Origin: UMGS363 sp051891935
GTDB lineage: Bacteria > Bacillota > Clostridia > Oscillospirales > Ruminococcaceae
Direction of reading: 5' to 3'
Length of the DNA stretch: 16,081 nucleotides
Assembly (NCBI GenBank): GCA_051891935.1
Contig: JBJFFR010000074.1
Coordinates: 1 to 16,081, forward strand
Translations under genes and position numbers: made by a program
Shown: positions 1-5,369 of the stretch, in pieces
How the letters are laid out: every line of letters begins with the position of its first letter
Position numbering within the stretch: the stretch's first letter is position 1
The notes under the pieces: model-generated
What the model saw: the letters and a program-made list of their open reading frames with translations, nothing else
Told to the model about the DNA's origin: nothing
The model's database searches: none

Positions 1-8
1 CTAAACAT
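1..8 (-). CDS. Start of a gene cut by the window edge
   Basis: On the minus strand an AGGTGG ribosome site (15-20) is followed, after 6 nt, by ATG (6-8) and two further bases before the sequence ends. Only the initiation region is present, so nothing can be said about the product. The gene is co-oriented with the next three and sits directly after repeat copy A, as the 108-587 gene sits after copy B. Confidence 0.4.
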
Positions 9-20
9 ATTTATCCACCT

Positions 21-68
21 CAAATTCCGATTCTCAAATCAGATTATCTCCACGATAAATTGGAAGTT
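21..68 (-). repeat. 48-bp imperfect palindromic repeat, copy A
   Basis: This 48-nt block matches 602-649 at about 42 of 48 positions. On the minus strand it starts AACTTCC and ends GGAATTTG, with arms that pair around an AT-rich centre; one pair is mismatched here. It ends immediately before the AGGTGG ribosome site of the edge gene. It could be a 5' leader hairpin, a small repetitive element, or a junction between acquired genes. Confidence 0.7.
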
Positions 69-107
69 TATTTCTGCGCAATGTGCCAAAAATATAATTA
101 CATCAAT

Positions 108-587
108 TTATCTTATTTCTTCAATCATAAAACAACTTGAATCAATATAATTTTGAAATCCGGTTTCATATTTCTGCATTAGCCAAAAGAACCTTTCATC
201 ATCAAAGCTATAATCGCAGCTATCAACAAAATGTTCGTCAAACACTATTTTATTATGAACATAATGTTTCAAGATATTTTCATCACATGATAATGGTTCG
301 TCCAATAAAGAATGCAATATGCCGTTTTCAGAAAGTATTCTTTTTAGTTTTTCAGGACAGTTTTCTGTAAGTAAGGCAATAGGATATTCTGATGATAAAT
401 AGCCAAATTTTTCATCATATCTTTTTATTTGTTTAGGGATCAGCATATACCAATAGTGGTCAACAAAATCATCATAATCTCCGCAATAAAATTCTTCCTG
501 CGAGTCTATTATCTCTGCTACTTTTTTCACGTCATAATCAGCTTTACCATCTAACGCCATTGAAAAGATTTCCGTATAGTCTTTCAT
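108..587 (-). CDS. Hypothetical acidic 159-residue protein
   Basis: I do not recognise this protein. The open frame extends to a GTG at 602, but the ATG at 587 is preferred because a GGGG ribosome site (about 595-598) lies just upstream of it. The product is rich in Asp, Glu, Tyr and Phe, with no signal peptide, membrane segment or cysteine motif; it looks like a soluble, single-domain acidic protein. Its downstream half contains two dense acidic/aromatic runs (around DYSFDDERFFWLMQKY). It is AT-rich compared with the flagellar genes and lies between two copies of a 48-bp repeat, which suggests accessory DNA. Small acidic proteins in such arrays are sometimes immunity proteins, but nothing here shows that. 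Confidence 0.7.
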   Translation of the reverse strand: MKDYTEIFSMALDGKADYDVKKVAEIIDSQEEFYCGDYDDFVDHYWYMLIPKQIKRYDEKFGYLSSEYPIALLTENCPEKLKRILSENGILHSLLDEPLSCDENILKHYVHNKIVFDEHFVDSCDYSFDDERFFWLMQKYETGFQNYIDSSCFMIEEIR

Positions 588-601
588 TGTACCGTTCCCC
601 A

Positions 602-649
602 CAAATTCCGATTTGCAGATCAGATTATCTCACCGATAAATCGGAAGTT
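602..649 (-). repeat. 48-bp imperfect palindromic repeat, copy B
   Basis: Second copy of the 21-68 repeat. Here the arms TTCCGATTT and AAATCGGAA pair perfectly over 9 bp around a loop of about 23 nt. It ends just before the GGGG ribosome site of the 108-587 gene, and its other end overlaps the stop codon of the Nudix gene (648-650) by two bases. A shortened form with GGAAGTTGTG may precede the Nudix start near 1085-1100. Confidence 0.7.
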
Positions 650-1082
650 ATTCATTTTTTATCCGTCGCAGATATTCTGTAATTAACATAGGTTGAATAA
701 GAGGATAAGTCCATTCTGTAGGAAGAATATCGAAAAAAGAAACACTTTCCATCTCACAATGCAATTCATTTTCAAAGGTTTTAATATTTGCAAAAAATAG
801 CATGCCATAAGTCTCTTCACCTGTTTGATTTACTCGATTTTTGCCAATTACAGAGTAAACACAAATTGGAGTTATATCAAATTGCAGTGCGCCGGTTTCC
901 TCGGAAAGTTCTCGTTTAGCGGTCTCCAATATAGATTCATTTTGCTCCCTATGACCGCCAGGTAGTTCGTATGTGTTTCGCTCTTTGTGTTTGCAAAATA
1001 CCCATTTGCCATTATGTTGTGAAATAATAACGGCAAACTTTAAGAGTTTATCATCTACTGTTTCATAGAAATTTACTTTCAT
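648..1082 (-). CDS. Nudix hydrolase (MutT-like), 144 residues
   Basis: A small Nudix-fold pyrophosphohydrolase that would cleave a nucleoside diphosphate linked to another group, in the cytoplasm with Mg2+ or Mn2+. The Nudix box GX5EX7REUXEEXGU is complete: GHREQNE, seven residues, then RELSEETGA, with the metal-binding glutamates in REL-EE. The PGG just before it is also typical. Total length fits a single-domain MutT-type enzyme; the substrate cannot be told from sequence, and 8-oxo-dGTP is only one option. The frame opens at a GTG (1094), but ATG 1082 has the better-spaced GAGGA ribosome site. It is unrelated in detail to the longer Nudix enzyme at 2275-2817. It lies in the AT-rich accessory block and its stop codon touches repeat copy B. 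Confidence 0.85.
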   Translation of the reverse strand: MKVNFYETVDDKLLKFAVIISQHNGKWVFCKHKERNTYELPGGHREQNESILETAKRELSEETGALQFDITPICVYSVIGKNRVNQTGEETYGMLFFANIKTFENELHCEMESVSFFDILPTEWTYPLIQPMLITEYLRRIKNE

Positions 1083-1124
1083 ATATTTCCTCACAACTTC
1101 CTATAAGTCGAACAGCCGCCATAA

Positions 1125-1604
1125 TTACGAATTATTATTGCTGCAGTTCGCCGCATCGATCGCCGCAACGAGCAGGAGCACGTTTATCTCGTCCGAATCA
1201 TCAAAAATGTCAATAACGTATGTATCGCTCAAATGCAGCAGCTCCTTTGAAATAGTCGCCGCAACAAGACCGTTCGGCCTGCGCACCTGATAATTCCAGC
1301 CGAAAAAGTCGCCGTCAATGTCCCAGCCGTTGTAATCTATGTCATACTTCGGGATAAACAAGCTGAACTTTTTCTTTATCCTGCCGAGCCATCTGCCGCC
1401 GATGTAAACATCGAATTCCGCCAAAAGACGAAGCAGCTTTTCTTCGATATGTCCGACCTCACAGCCGTATAAATCAAAAATGCGTATTCTGTGTCCGAGA
1501 GCAAGGAAATCAGCCTTTGCAGTGTATTTCCTGTTCATATTCTCATCGTATATGTCATAGCTGTCCGTCCAGCTGAAAATACGTTGCTTTATATAGAGCT
1601 TCAT
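1125..1604 (-). CDS. LURP-one-related (LOR/DUF567) family protein
   Basis: This 159-residue protein matches the LURP-one-related family (YxjI-like, tubby-type beta-barrel). The N-terminal MKLYIKQRIFSWTDSYDIYD, followed by a NRKYTAKADF strand, LGHRIRIFD and a hydrophobic C-terminal helix (INVLLLVAAIDAA), is the usual pattern of alternating short strands ending in one buried helix. The length is normal for the bacterial members. Their biochemical role is not established; relatives in plants respond to pathogens and the fold resembles phospholipid scramblases. The ATG start has a strong GGAGGAAGG ribosome site. It is transcribed toward the Nudix gene and is divergent from spoVG. Confidence 0.8.
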   Translation of the reverse strand: MKLYIKQRIFSWTDSYDIYDENMNRKYTAKADFLALGHRIRIFDLYGCEVGHIEEKLLRLLAEFDVYIGGRWLGRIKKKFSLFIPKYDIDYNGWDIDGDFFGWNYQVRRPNGLVAATISKELLHLSDTYVIDIFDDSDEINVLLLVAAIDAANCSNNNS

Positions 1605-1685
1605 ATCCTTCCTCCGTCAACTCTTTTAATATTTTTTACACAAAAATTATTTACAAAAAATCAATTCAAATTCACAACTAAATCA

Positions 1686-1714
1686 TTTACCATTCAGAAA
1701 TACTTAACTATAAT
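1686..1714 (+). promoter_or_regulatory. Candidate promoter for the spoVG transcript
   Basis: TTTACC (1686-1691), a 17-nt gap and TATAAT (1709-1714) on the plus strand predict a start near 1721 and a leader of roughly 210 nt before spoVG. In Bacillus spoVG uses sigma-H; I see no clear sigma-H match here. The rest of the 325-bp gene-free interval 1605-1929 holds an AT-rich stretch, a TA run near 1770 and the leader hairpin at 1825-1851. Confidence 0.45.
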
Positions 1715-1824
1715 ATGTTATATTAGAAGCTGTGATATGCAACATAAGGAAGTTTTTTCTTGGCTGCTTATATATATATCGTATATTTTTATCTCAAACC
1801 GAGCAAAATAAACCAATAACCTTC

Positions 1825-1851
1825 CTGCTCAACTCCGAGAGATCGGAGCAG
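1825..1851 (+). promoter_or_regulatory. Leader hairpin with two alternative pairings
   Basis: CTCCGA (1833-1838) and TCGGAG (1843-1848) form a 6-bp stem capped by GAGA, a GNRA tetraloop. The overlapping arms CTGCTC (1825-1830) and GAGCAG (1846-1851) form a second 6-bp stem that cannot coexist with the first. No T-run follows, so it is not a simple terminator. It lies about 80 nt upstream of the spoVG start. Confidence 0.4.
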
Positions 1852-1929
1852 CTGCTTGTCATAAATATTGTCAATGACCTTGCCTGCGGAAACGGCACAG
1901 GTTTTAATCATTACAAAGGAGAAACTACT

Positions 1930-2232
1930 ATGAACATTACAGACATCAAAATCAGAAAGATAATCCCCGAGGGCAGACTCCGTGCTATCATCTCTATCAC
2001 AATTGATGATATGCTCGCTATCCACGATATCAAGGTAGTTCAGGGTGACGAACGCCTTTTTGTTGCTATGCCGAGCAGACGCGACGAAAACGGGATGTTC
2101 CGTGATATCGTTCACCCCATCTCCCCCGAGGCAAGAGGAACCATCGAAGGTCAGATACTTGACGCTTACACCCGTCATATTGAGCTTATGCAGGCTGAAC
2201 TCGAAGCAGAACAGTCCGGCACTATCCTCTGA
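1930..2232 (+). CDS. spoVG: SpoVG, RNA/DNA-binding regulator
   Basis: A 100-residue SpoVG protein. Family members bind nucleic acid, influence septation and sporulation in Bacillus and act as broad regulators in other Firmicutes. The N-terminal MNITDIKIRKI, the block SITIDDMLAIHDIKVVQG, the signature LFVAMPSRR and FRDIVHPISPEAR are all characteristic and collinear with the family; the C-terminal tail is acidic. The ATG at 1930 is chosen because AAAGGAG lies 8 nt upstream; the open frame reads further upstream but without family homology. It is a single-gene transcript closed by the terminator at 2250-2276, and converges on the ADP-ribose pyrophosphatase gene. Identification is confident; which process it regulates here is not visible. 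Confidence 0.95.
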   Translation: MNITDIKIRKIIPEGRLRAIISITIDDMLAIHDIKVVQGDERLFVAMPSRRDENGMFRDIVHPISPEARGTIEGQILDAYTRHIELMQAELEAEQSGTIL

Positions 2233-2249
2233 TAAACTTTAAACTTCCG

Positions 2250-2276
2250 CCGTCCCTTTAATGGGGACGGTTTTTT
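2250..2276 (+). terminator. Rho-independent terminator of spoVG
   Basis: CCGTCCC (2250-2256) pairs with GGGACGG (2264-2270), followed at once by six T. The T-run overlaps the stop codon of the convergent Nudix gene (2275-2277). On the minus strand the hairpin lacks a T-run. Confidence 0.9.
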
Positions 2277-2817
2277 ATATTCCAAGCTTTTTTGAAGCAA
2301 GAAGAAGCGCAGTCTGCGTCTTTCCGTCCTTTATCTCACCGTTCAGCACCATTTCAACAGCCTTTTCAAGCGGCATTTTCTCAACATCAAGGAACTCACC
2401 CTCGTCAAGATCCTGTTCACCAAAGGAAAGACCCGTCGCAAGATACATGTGTATCTTTTCGGTGAGATAAGCGACCGAAGGATACATTACTCCAAGATAT
2501 TCAAAGTTCTCGCACTCTGCGCCGACTTCCTCTTTAAGCTCGCGAAGACCTGCTTCACGGTGATCCTCACCGACCTCAAGCTTTCCTGCCGGAACTTCGG
2601 TAAGAACCTCCTGAAAAGGATAACGGAACTGCCTTACAAGGTAAACCTCACCCTTTTCATTCACGGGAACAATGCAGACTCCGCCCGGATGGATAACAAG
2701 CTCACGGGTAACGATCGAGCCGTCTTCAAGCTCTGCCTTGTCCTTGCGTACGTTTATAATTTTGCCGTCAAATATAGGCTGTGTTTCAACTGTTTTTTCC
2801 TGCAAATGCACTTTCAA
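2275..2817 (-). CDS. nudF: ADP-ribose pyrophosphatase (NudF-type Nudix)
   Basis: An enzyme that hydrolyses ADP-ribose to AMP and ribose 5-phosphate, clearing a reactive NAD-derived sugar nucleotide in the cytoplasm. The family pattern is collinear: strand-rich N-terminus (IFDGKIINVRKD), GGVCIVPV, VYLVRQFRYPF, EVPAGKLE, then the full Nudix box GKLEVGEDHREAGLRELKEEVGA (written here as GX5E, X7, RELKEEVGA) and YLGVMYPSVAYLTEK, including the proline about 16 residues after the box that marks the ADP-ribose subfamily. The length of about 180 residues is usual. The start is either TTG at 2817, only 3 nt after AAAAGGAG, or GTG at 2811, with a better 9-nt spacing, two codons shorter. A strong promoter lies at 2854-2882. 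Confidence 0.92.
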   Translation of the reverse strand: MKVHLQEKTVETQPIFDGKIINVRKDKAELEDGSIVTRELVIHPGGVCIVPVNEKGEVYLVRQFRYPFQEVLTEVPAGKLEVGEDHREAGLRELKEEVGAECENFEYLGVMYPSVAYLTEKIHMYLATGLSFGEQDLDEGEFLDVEKMPLEKAVEMVLNGEIKDGKTQTALLLASKKLGI

Positions 2818-2853
2818 GCACTCCTTTTAAAGCAACAAATGTTCTTTTTAGAA

Positions 2854-2882
2854 ATTATAGCACATTTATTCGCTTTTTTCAA
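2854..2882 (-). promoter_or_regulatory. Promoter of the ADP-ribose pyrophosphatase gene
   Basis: On the minus strand TTGAAA, 17 nt and TATAAT with an extended TG element one base upstream. Predicted start near 2847, giving a leader of about 30 nt to the ribosome site. Confidence 0.75.
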
Positions 2883-2925
2883 TAGTTTACGAAAATTTTT
2901 TAAAACAAAAATATATCATAATATA

Positions 2926-2961
2926 ACAAACGCCGCTTGAACATCTTCAAACGGCGTTTGT
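2926..2961 (-). terminator. Hairpin downstream of the tRNA 3'-end duplicate
   Basis: Arms 2926-2941 and 2946-2961 pair over 16 positions (15 Watson-Crick, one G-T) around CATC. The tail on the minus strand is only T-rich. Its place, right behind the duplicated tRNA end, suggests it was the original tRNA-Arg terminator before the islet inserted. Confidence 0.6.
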
Positions 2962-2998
2962 TCATGGTGCATCTGACGGGATTCGAACCCACGGCCTT
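2948..2998. repeat. Attachment-site duplicate (left), tRNA-Arg 3' fragment
   Basis: This 51-bp segment matches 4291-4341 at 50 of 51 positions (G at 2960 against A at 4303). It contains the last 34 nt of tRNA-Arg(CCG), including CCA, the acceptor 3' strand and the T arm, plus 17 nt downstream. The match stops abruptly at 2999. A partial tRNA 3' end in direct orientation to the intact gene is the standard footprint of site-specific integration into a tRNA. Confidence 0.88.
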
Positions 2999-3007
2999 TT
3001 ATGATTT

Positions 3008-3038
3008 GAGCAGATCAGATGTTGCGGTCTGACTGCTC
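3008..3038. repeat. Inverted repeat between the Abi gene and the att duplicate
   Basis: GAGCAG (3008-3013) pairs with CTGCTC (3033-3038) and TCAGA (3015-3019) with TCTGA (3028-3032), leaving one bulged A and an 8-nt loop. No T-run follows on the minus strand, so it is a poor terminator. Its place next to the attachment site allows a recombinase-binding or transcript-end role. Confidence 0.55.
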
Positions 3039-3046
3039 GATAAAAT

Positions 3047-3949
3047 TTATGTGAATGAGGATAAAAGCTCCGATTTCCAATTGTCGGGGAACCCTATATG
3101 CCTAAGATCTATATGTTCCGAATACTCATCTATAAGTGCCTCTAATTCTGTCACAAAGTTATTCCAACGCTCGGAAACCGGAGTTAAAAGCTTCAGTATA
3201 AACAAATATTGATATATTCTCACGTTTTGAGGATTAAAATAAATTTCTTGTGTAACGTATTTCGGCAAATTGGGGATCGTACCAAATTTATGAAAATACA
3301 ATCTCGTAAAATGAGCGCACTTATTTCTTAAATGTGTTAAACAGAATAACAAGCTTTCGAGCTGTTTATATTGATAGGCATATCCTGTCAGTTCTGTTAT
3401 ATTTCTGCTGACAGCTTTTTTATCTGCCGCCTTCATTTGAGAATAAAACTGTGATATGTTACCTAATGTAAACAGCTCTACAGCAACCCAAAGCGGAAAT
3501 TGCCCGTTATAATTCTGAATGTGATGTTTAACAAAAAGAGAATCTGCATTATTATGTACTTCACAATTGAATAAATTTATCAGATCGTGATGTTTATCCG
3601 CTTTTGAAGGAAGAAAGTTATTATCATCAAGATAGCCCAGAGCTCCATAGGTTAAGGAATGATAATAGGCGATCTGGGTTTTTATAAACACTTCTATTTC
3701 CTCGATAAGACCACAGAGCATTACAGTCAGTCTTTTGTCAAATTCATATATTCCATAGATTTTATCTATGCTTGTGCCGCTTATGTACGATTCGTCATTT
3801 TGTTTAAACGGAAGAAAATACGCTGATAATCGATAGTAATTTACTCTTTTTAATATATTAACCGCCTGATTTTTATCAGTAATAGTACAACCTCTTTGTA
3901 TAAGCTTATTAATTTGTTCGTCATAGGTATTATGCTCTTTTACGTACAC
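3047..3949 (-). CDS. Abi_2 (AbiF/AbiD-type) HEPN abortive-infection protein
   Basis: A 300-residue protein of the Abi_2 family (PF07751), phage-defence proteins that halt or kill infected cells. Hallmarks in order: YDEQINKLIQRG (9-20), VNYYRLSAYFLPF (36-48, the YYRLSAY signature), YEFDKRLTVMLCGLIEEIE (68-86), WVAVELFTLGNIS (154-166, the family W..E..T.G..S motif) and HLRNKCAHFTR (206-216). The last contains R208-N-x3-H213, the RX4-6H motif of HEPN ribonucleases, so an RNA-cleaving toxin activity is likely but not shown. The length is normal and no residue of these motifs is missing. The start is GTG at 3949, with AGGGGAG (3960-3966) 10 nt upstream. A near-consensus promoter and a hairpin RNA with a T-run precede it, as expected if an RNA partner is made in excess of the toxin. 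It is the only gene in the tRNA-anchored islet. Confidence 0.9.
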   Translation of the reverse strand: MYVKEHNTYDEQINKLIQRGCTITDKNQAVNILKRVNYYRLSAYFLPFKQNDESYISGTSIDKIYGIYEFDKRLTVMLCGLIEEIEVFIKTQIAYYHSLTYGALGYLDDNNFLPSKADKHHDLINLFNCEVHNNADSLFVKHHIQNYNGQFPLWVAVELFTLGNISQFYSQMKAADKKAVSRNITELTGYAYQYKQLESLLFCLTHLRNKCAHFTRLYFHKFGTIPNLPKYVTQEIYFNPQNVRIYQYLFILKLLTPVSERWNNFVTELEALIDEYSEHIDLRHIGFPDNWKSELLSSFT

Positions 3950-3967
3950 AATAAATAAACTCCCCTA

Positions 3968-4021
3968 TAAAAAAACACCCTCGCTGGGACACATGCAAGC
4001 AGAGGTGCGCGAGGTTTTATT
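3968..4021 (-). ncRNA. Candidate small RNA paired with the Abi gene
   Basis: From the predicted start near 4021 a transcript of about 53 nt would fold into a stem CCTCGC (4009-4014) with GCGAGG (3979-3984) and an inner GCAC/GTGT helix, ending in GTG and seven T. This is a terminator-like hairpin placed between promoter and ribosome site. Read-through would make the Abi mRNA. AbiF-type genes have been reported to be associated with a conserved noncoding RNA that acts as antitoxin; I infer the same here from position and shape, not from sequence similarity. A plain attenuator is the alternative. Confidence 0.55.
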
Positions 4022-4027
4022 ACTCAT

Positions 4028-4056
4028 AGTATATGCTGATTTTAATTAATTGTCAA
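4028..4056 (-). promoter_or_regulatory. Near-consensus promoter of the Abi/small-RNA unit
   Basis: TTGACA (4051-4056), exactly 17 nt, then TATACT (4028-4033) on the minus strand. This is the closest match to the vegetative consensus in the islet. From here to the tRNA terminator (4057-4264) I see no gene: it is AT-rich, with a small palindrome ATGTTGAACAT at 4238-4248. Confidence 0.85.
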
Positions 4057-4264
4057 CACTTATTTATCGCAAATATCTTCATATTATCCCAATTTTCTAC
4101 AATTTACTCCATTTATATCATCTTTTCAACGTTTTGCTTTTTTGAACAACTTTATGCTGCTTTTTCTTTCTTCAATTTCATTACTCTTTTTTCTCCTGCT
4201 CCGCTTTTATGCGCCATTCAACTGCTCGATAACATAAATGTTGAACATTAGGCAATTTAAGGGC

Positions 4265-4298
4265 AAAAAACAAGCCGTCTGCATCACCTGCAAACGGC
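4265..4298 (-). terminator. Rho-independent terminator after tRNA-Arg
   Basis: Arms 4289-4298 and 4274-4283 pair over 10 positions (one G-T) with a 5-nt loop, followed on the minus strand by TTGTTTTTT. It lies 10 nt after the tRNA CCA. It overlaps the first 8 bases of the right att repeat, so the present terminator is partly supplied by the islet. Confidence 0.8.
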
Positions 4299-4341
4299 GT
4301 TTATTCATGGTGCATCTGACGGGATTCGAACCCACGGCCTT
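4291..4341. repeat. Attachment-site duplicate (right), inside intact tRNA-Arg
   Basis: Partner of 2948-2998. It covers tRNA nucleotides 44-77 and 17 nt downstream. The crossover must lie within this identity block; its tRNA-proximal edge is at the 3' side of the anticodon stem. Confidence 0.88.
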
Positions 4342-4384
4342 CAGAGTCGGAGTCTGACGCTCTATCCAGCTGAGCTACAGATGC
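4308..4384 (-). tRNA. tRNA-Arg (anticodon CCG)
   Basis: 77 nt with encoded CCA. The acceptor stem GCATCTG/CAGATGC is perfect; the D arm is GCTC/GAGC; the anticodon stem TCAGA/TCTGA encloses the loop CTCCGAC, giving anticodon CCG for codon CGG. The variable loop is 5 nt and the T loop is TTCGAAT on a stem with two G-T pairs. The 3' end serves as the integration site of the Abi islet and is intact after insertion. Confidence 0.95.
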
Positions 4385-4388
4385 ATAC

Positions 4389-4410
4389 GCTCCCGTATGG
4401 ATACGGGAGC
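4389..4410 (-). other. Strong hairpin 4 nt upstream of tRNA-Arg
   Basis: GCTCCCGTA (4389-4397) and TACGGGAGC (4402-4410) form a perfect 9-bp stem with a TGGA loop on the plus strand. No T-run follows in either direction. It lies between the end of the flagellar cluster and the tRNA, and may mark the 3' end of the flagellar mRNA or a tRNA precursor processing structure. Confidence 0.6.
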
Positions 4411-4427
4411 AGATATGTTATTGTAAT

Positions 4428-4457
4428 ATTTTATGCGGATTAATTGGAAATATTCAA
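4428..4457 (-). promoter_or_regulatory. Possible tRNA-Arg promoter
   Basis: TTGAAT (4452-4457), 18 nt and TAAAAT (4428-4433) on the minus strand, with the -35 box inside the end of the preceding gene. Predicted start near 4421, so the hairpin at 4389-4410 would be in the precursor leader. Confidence 0.35.
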
Positions 4458-4913
4458 CTTTCTTCCCTTGCTGACATCCGCCGCATTGGACGACGAACAA
4501 TAGTCTGCGACCTGTTTGCTTTTCGCCGCCTCGTCAAGCTTTACCTTGATCTCGTCACGCTTTTTTGCAAGGCAGTCATACGCCTTCTTATCGTTGCGCT
4601 TTATCTCCTCGCGAAGCTCCTGAACACGCTTTATCTTGTCCTGAAGCTGCATGAGATCGCCGTTGAGATCCTCGATCTGCTCGAAGCGCAGGAGGGCGTT
4701 TATCTTATCCATGCGCTCGATAGACTGCTCGCTGACATACTGCTTGACTGCGACCGAAATACCGTCCATATTGGTAAGTATCTGCTGGCGCTCCGCAATA
4801 AGATCGCCCACGCCGTCAATAGAGTCCTCGGTGATGATCTGGGAAGTTATCTCATTATAATGTTCAAGCTGGTGGATCTTGTCATCCATCAATTCGATAA
4901 TGGTTCTGTTCAA
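4440..4913 (-). CDS. FliT-like flagellar chaperone candidate
   Basis: A 157-residue, mostly alpha-helical protein encoded 18 nt downstream of fliS, the position of fliT in Bacillus, where FliT escorts the cap protein FliD. The sequence shows long charged helices (MDKINALLRFEQIEDLNGDL, then KIKRVQELREEIKRNDKKAY) with coiled-coil character and a poorly structured Ser/Asn-rich tail. No diagnostic FliT motif is obvious; these chaperones diverge strongly, so the call is from position and fold type. It could also be read as FlgN-like. The start is TTG at 4913, with AGGGGG 7 nt upstream. It is the last gene of the flagellar cluster; the tRNA-Arg promoter may lie across its 3' end. Confidence 0.6.
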   Translation of the reverse strand: MNRTIIELMDDKIHQLEHYNEITSQIITEDSIDGVGDLIAERQQILTNMDGISVAVKQYVSEQSIERMDKINALLRFEQIEDLNGDLMQLQDKIKRVQELREEIKRNDKKAYDCLAKKRDEIKVKLDEAAKSKQVADYCSSSNAADVSKGRKLNISN

Positions 4914-4931
4914 ACGAACGCCCCCTTACGA

Positions 4932-5297
4932 TCACATTTTTTTGCTTGCCTCGTCAAAAGCGTCGCGAAGCTCCTGAAAAAACGGGATAAGCGATTCAAG
5001 TATCTCCTTGTCCTTTTTCATGTTCGCCTGAATGATCTGTTCACGGAAATACTGATAGAGCGCTGCAAGATTATCTGTGATCTCGTAGTTTTCCTTCAGA
5101 CTCGCATCGAGCGCATCAACGATATCTCCGACTCTTGTGATAGAGTTATGAGCCTTGGGGATATCCTTGTCCTCGATATAGATTATCGCCTTTTTCAGCT
5201 CAACTATCGCCTTGTCATAAAGTGCGATAAGCAGCTGCGCAGGAGTCATTGTCGTAACGACATTATTCATATATTTCTGATATGGATTTGGTATCAT
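4932..5297 (-). CDS. fliS: FliS, flagellin export chaperone
   Basis: A 121-residue FliS. It binds the C-terminal end of newly made flagellin, prevents its polymerisation in the cytoplasm and delivers it to the export gate. The sequence has the family start NPYQKYMNNVVTTMTPAQLL, then IALYDKAIVELKKA and the following helices with DIVDALDASL and NLAALYQYFREQI; length and helix order are normal. The ATG at 5297 follows a weak GGCGGTG ribosome site. The gap to fliD (5298-5369) contains a weak 5-bp hairpin AGCCG/CGGCT (5347-5368) and no clear promoter, so it is probably co-transcribed with fliD and the FliT-like gene. The flagellin it serves is not encoded in this window. Confidence 0.93.
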   Translation of the reverse strand: MIPNPYQKYMNNVVTTMTPAQLLIALYDKAIVELKKAIIYIEDKDIPKAHNSITRVGDIVDALDASLKENYEITDNLAALYQYFREQIIQANMKKDKEILESLIPFFQELRDAFDEASKKM

Positions 5298-5369
5298 AGA
5301 AACACCGCCCGTATTTATTTTGGATTGCTATGACGAAGCATCACTCAGCCGGAATATACTTCACGGCTA

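Larger units (their letters stand above)
2948..4341. mobile_element. 1.34-kb tRNA-Arg-anchored islet carrying an Abi gene
   Basis: Two copies of the 51-bp repeat lie 1,343 bp apart and bracket one gene, its promoter and a small RNA; repeat 4291-4341 lies inside the intact tRNA. No integrase, recombinase, replication or mobilisation gene is present. The interior is visibly more AT-rich than the flagellar genes. It may be a passive element moved by an integrase elsewhere, or the remnant of a larger island after deletion. Short sequences are repeated near both ends: CTTTTATG at 2996 and 4204, and ACTGCTCGATAA at 3032 and 4221. Confidence 0.8.

Noticed and set aside
21..649. Integron attC sites at the two palindromic repeats
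   Set aside because: Small genes separated by palindromes suggested cassettes, but the arms lack the RYYYAAC/GTTRRRY core pair, the repeat precedes genes rather than ending each cassette cleanly, and no integrase is present.
2999..3046. Second complete tRNA at the left att site
   Set aside because: Only the 3' 34 nt match tRNA-Arg; beyond 2998 there is no anticodon arm, D arm or acceptor 5' strand.
4033..4251. Plus-strand 72-codon frame upstream of the Abi gene
   Set aside because: Low-complexity Phe/Leu/Ile product from AT-rich DNA, no ribosome site, and it overlaps the Abi promoter on the other strand.
4204..4298. C-terminal remnant of a gene on the minus strand (reading ...VEWRIKAEQEKKE)
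   Set aside because: The frame runs through the tRNA terminator hairpin and has no start or recognisable family; I take the match to real-protein texture as chance.
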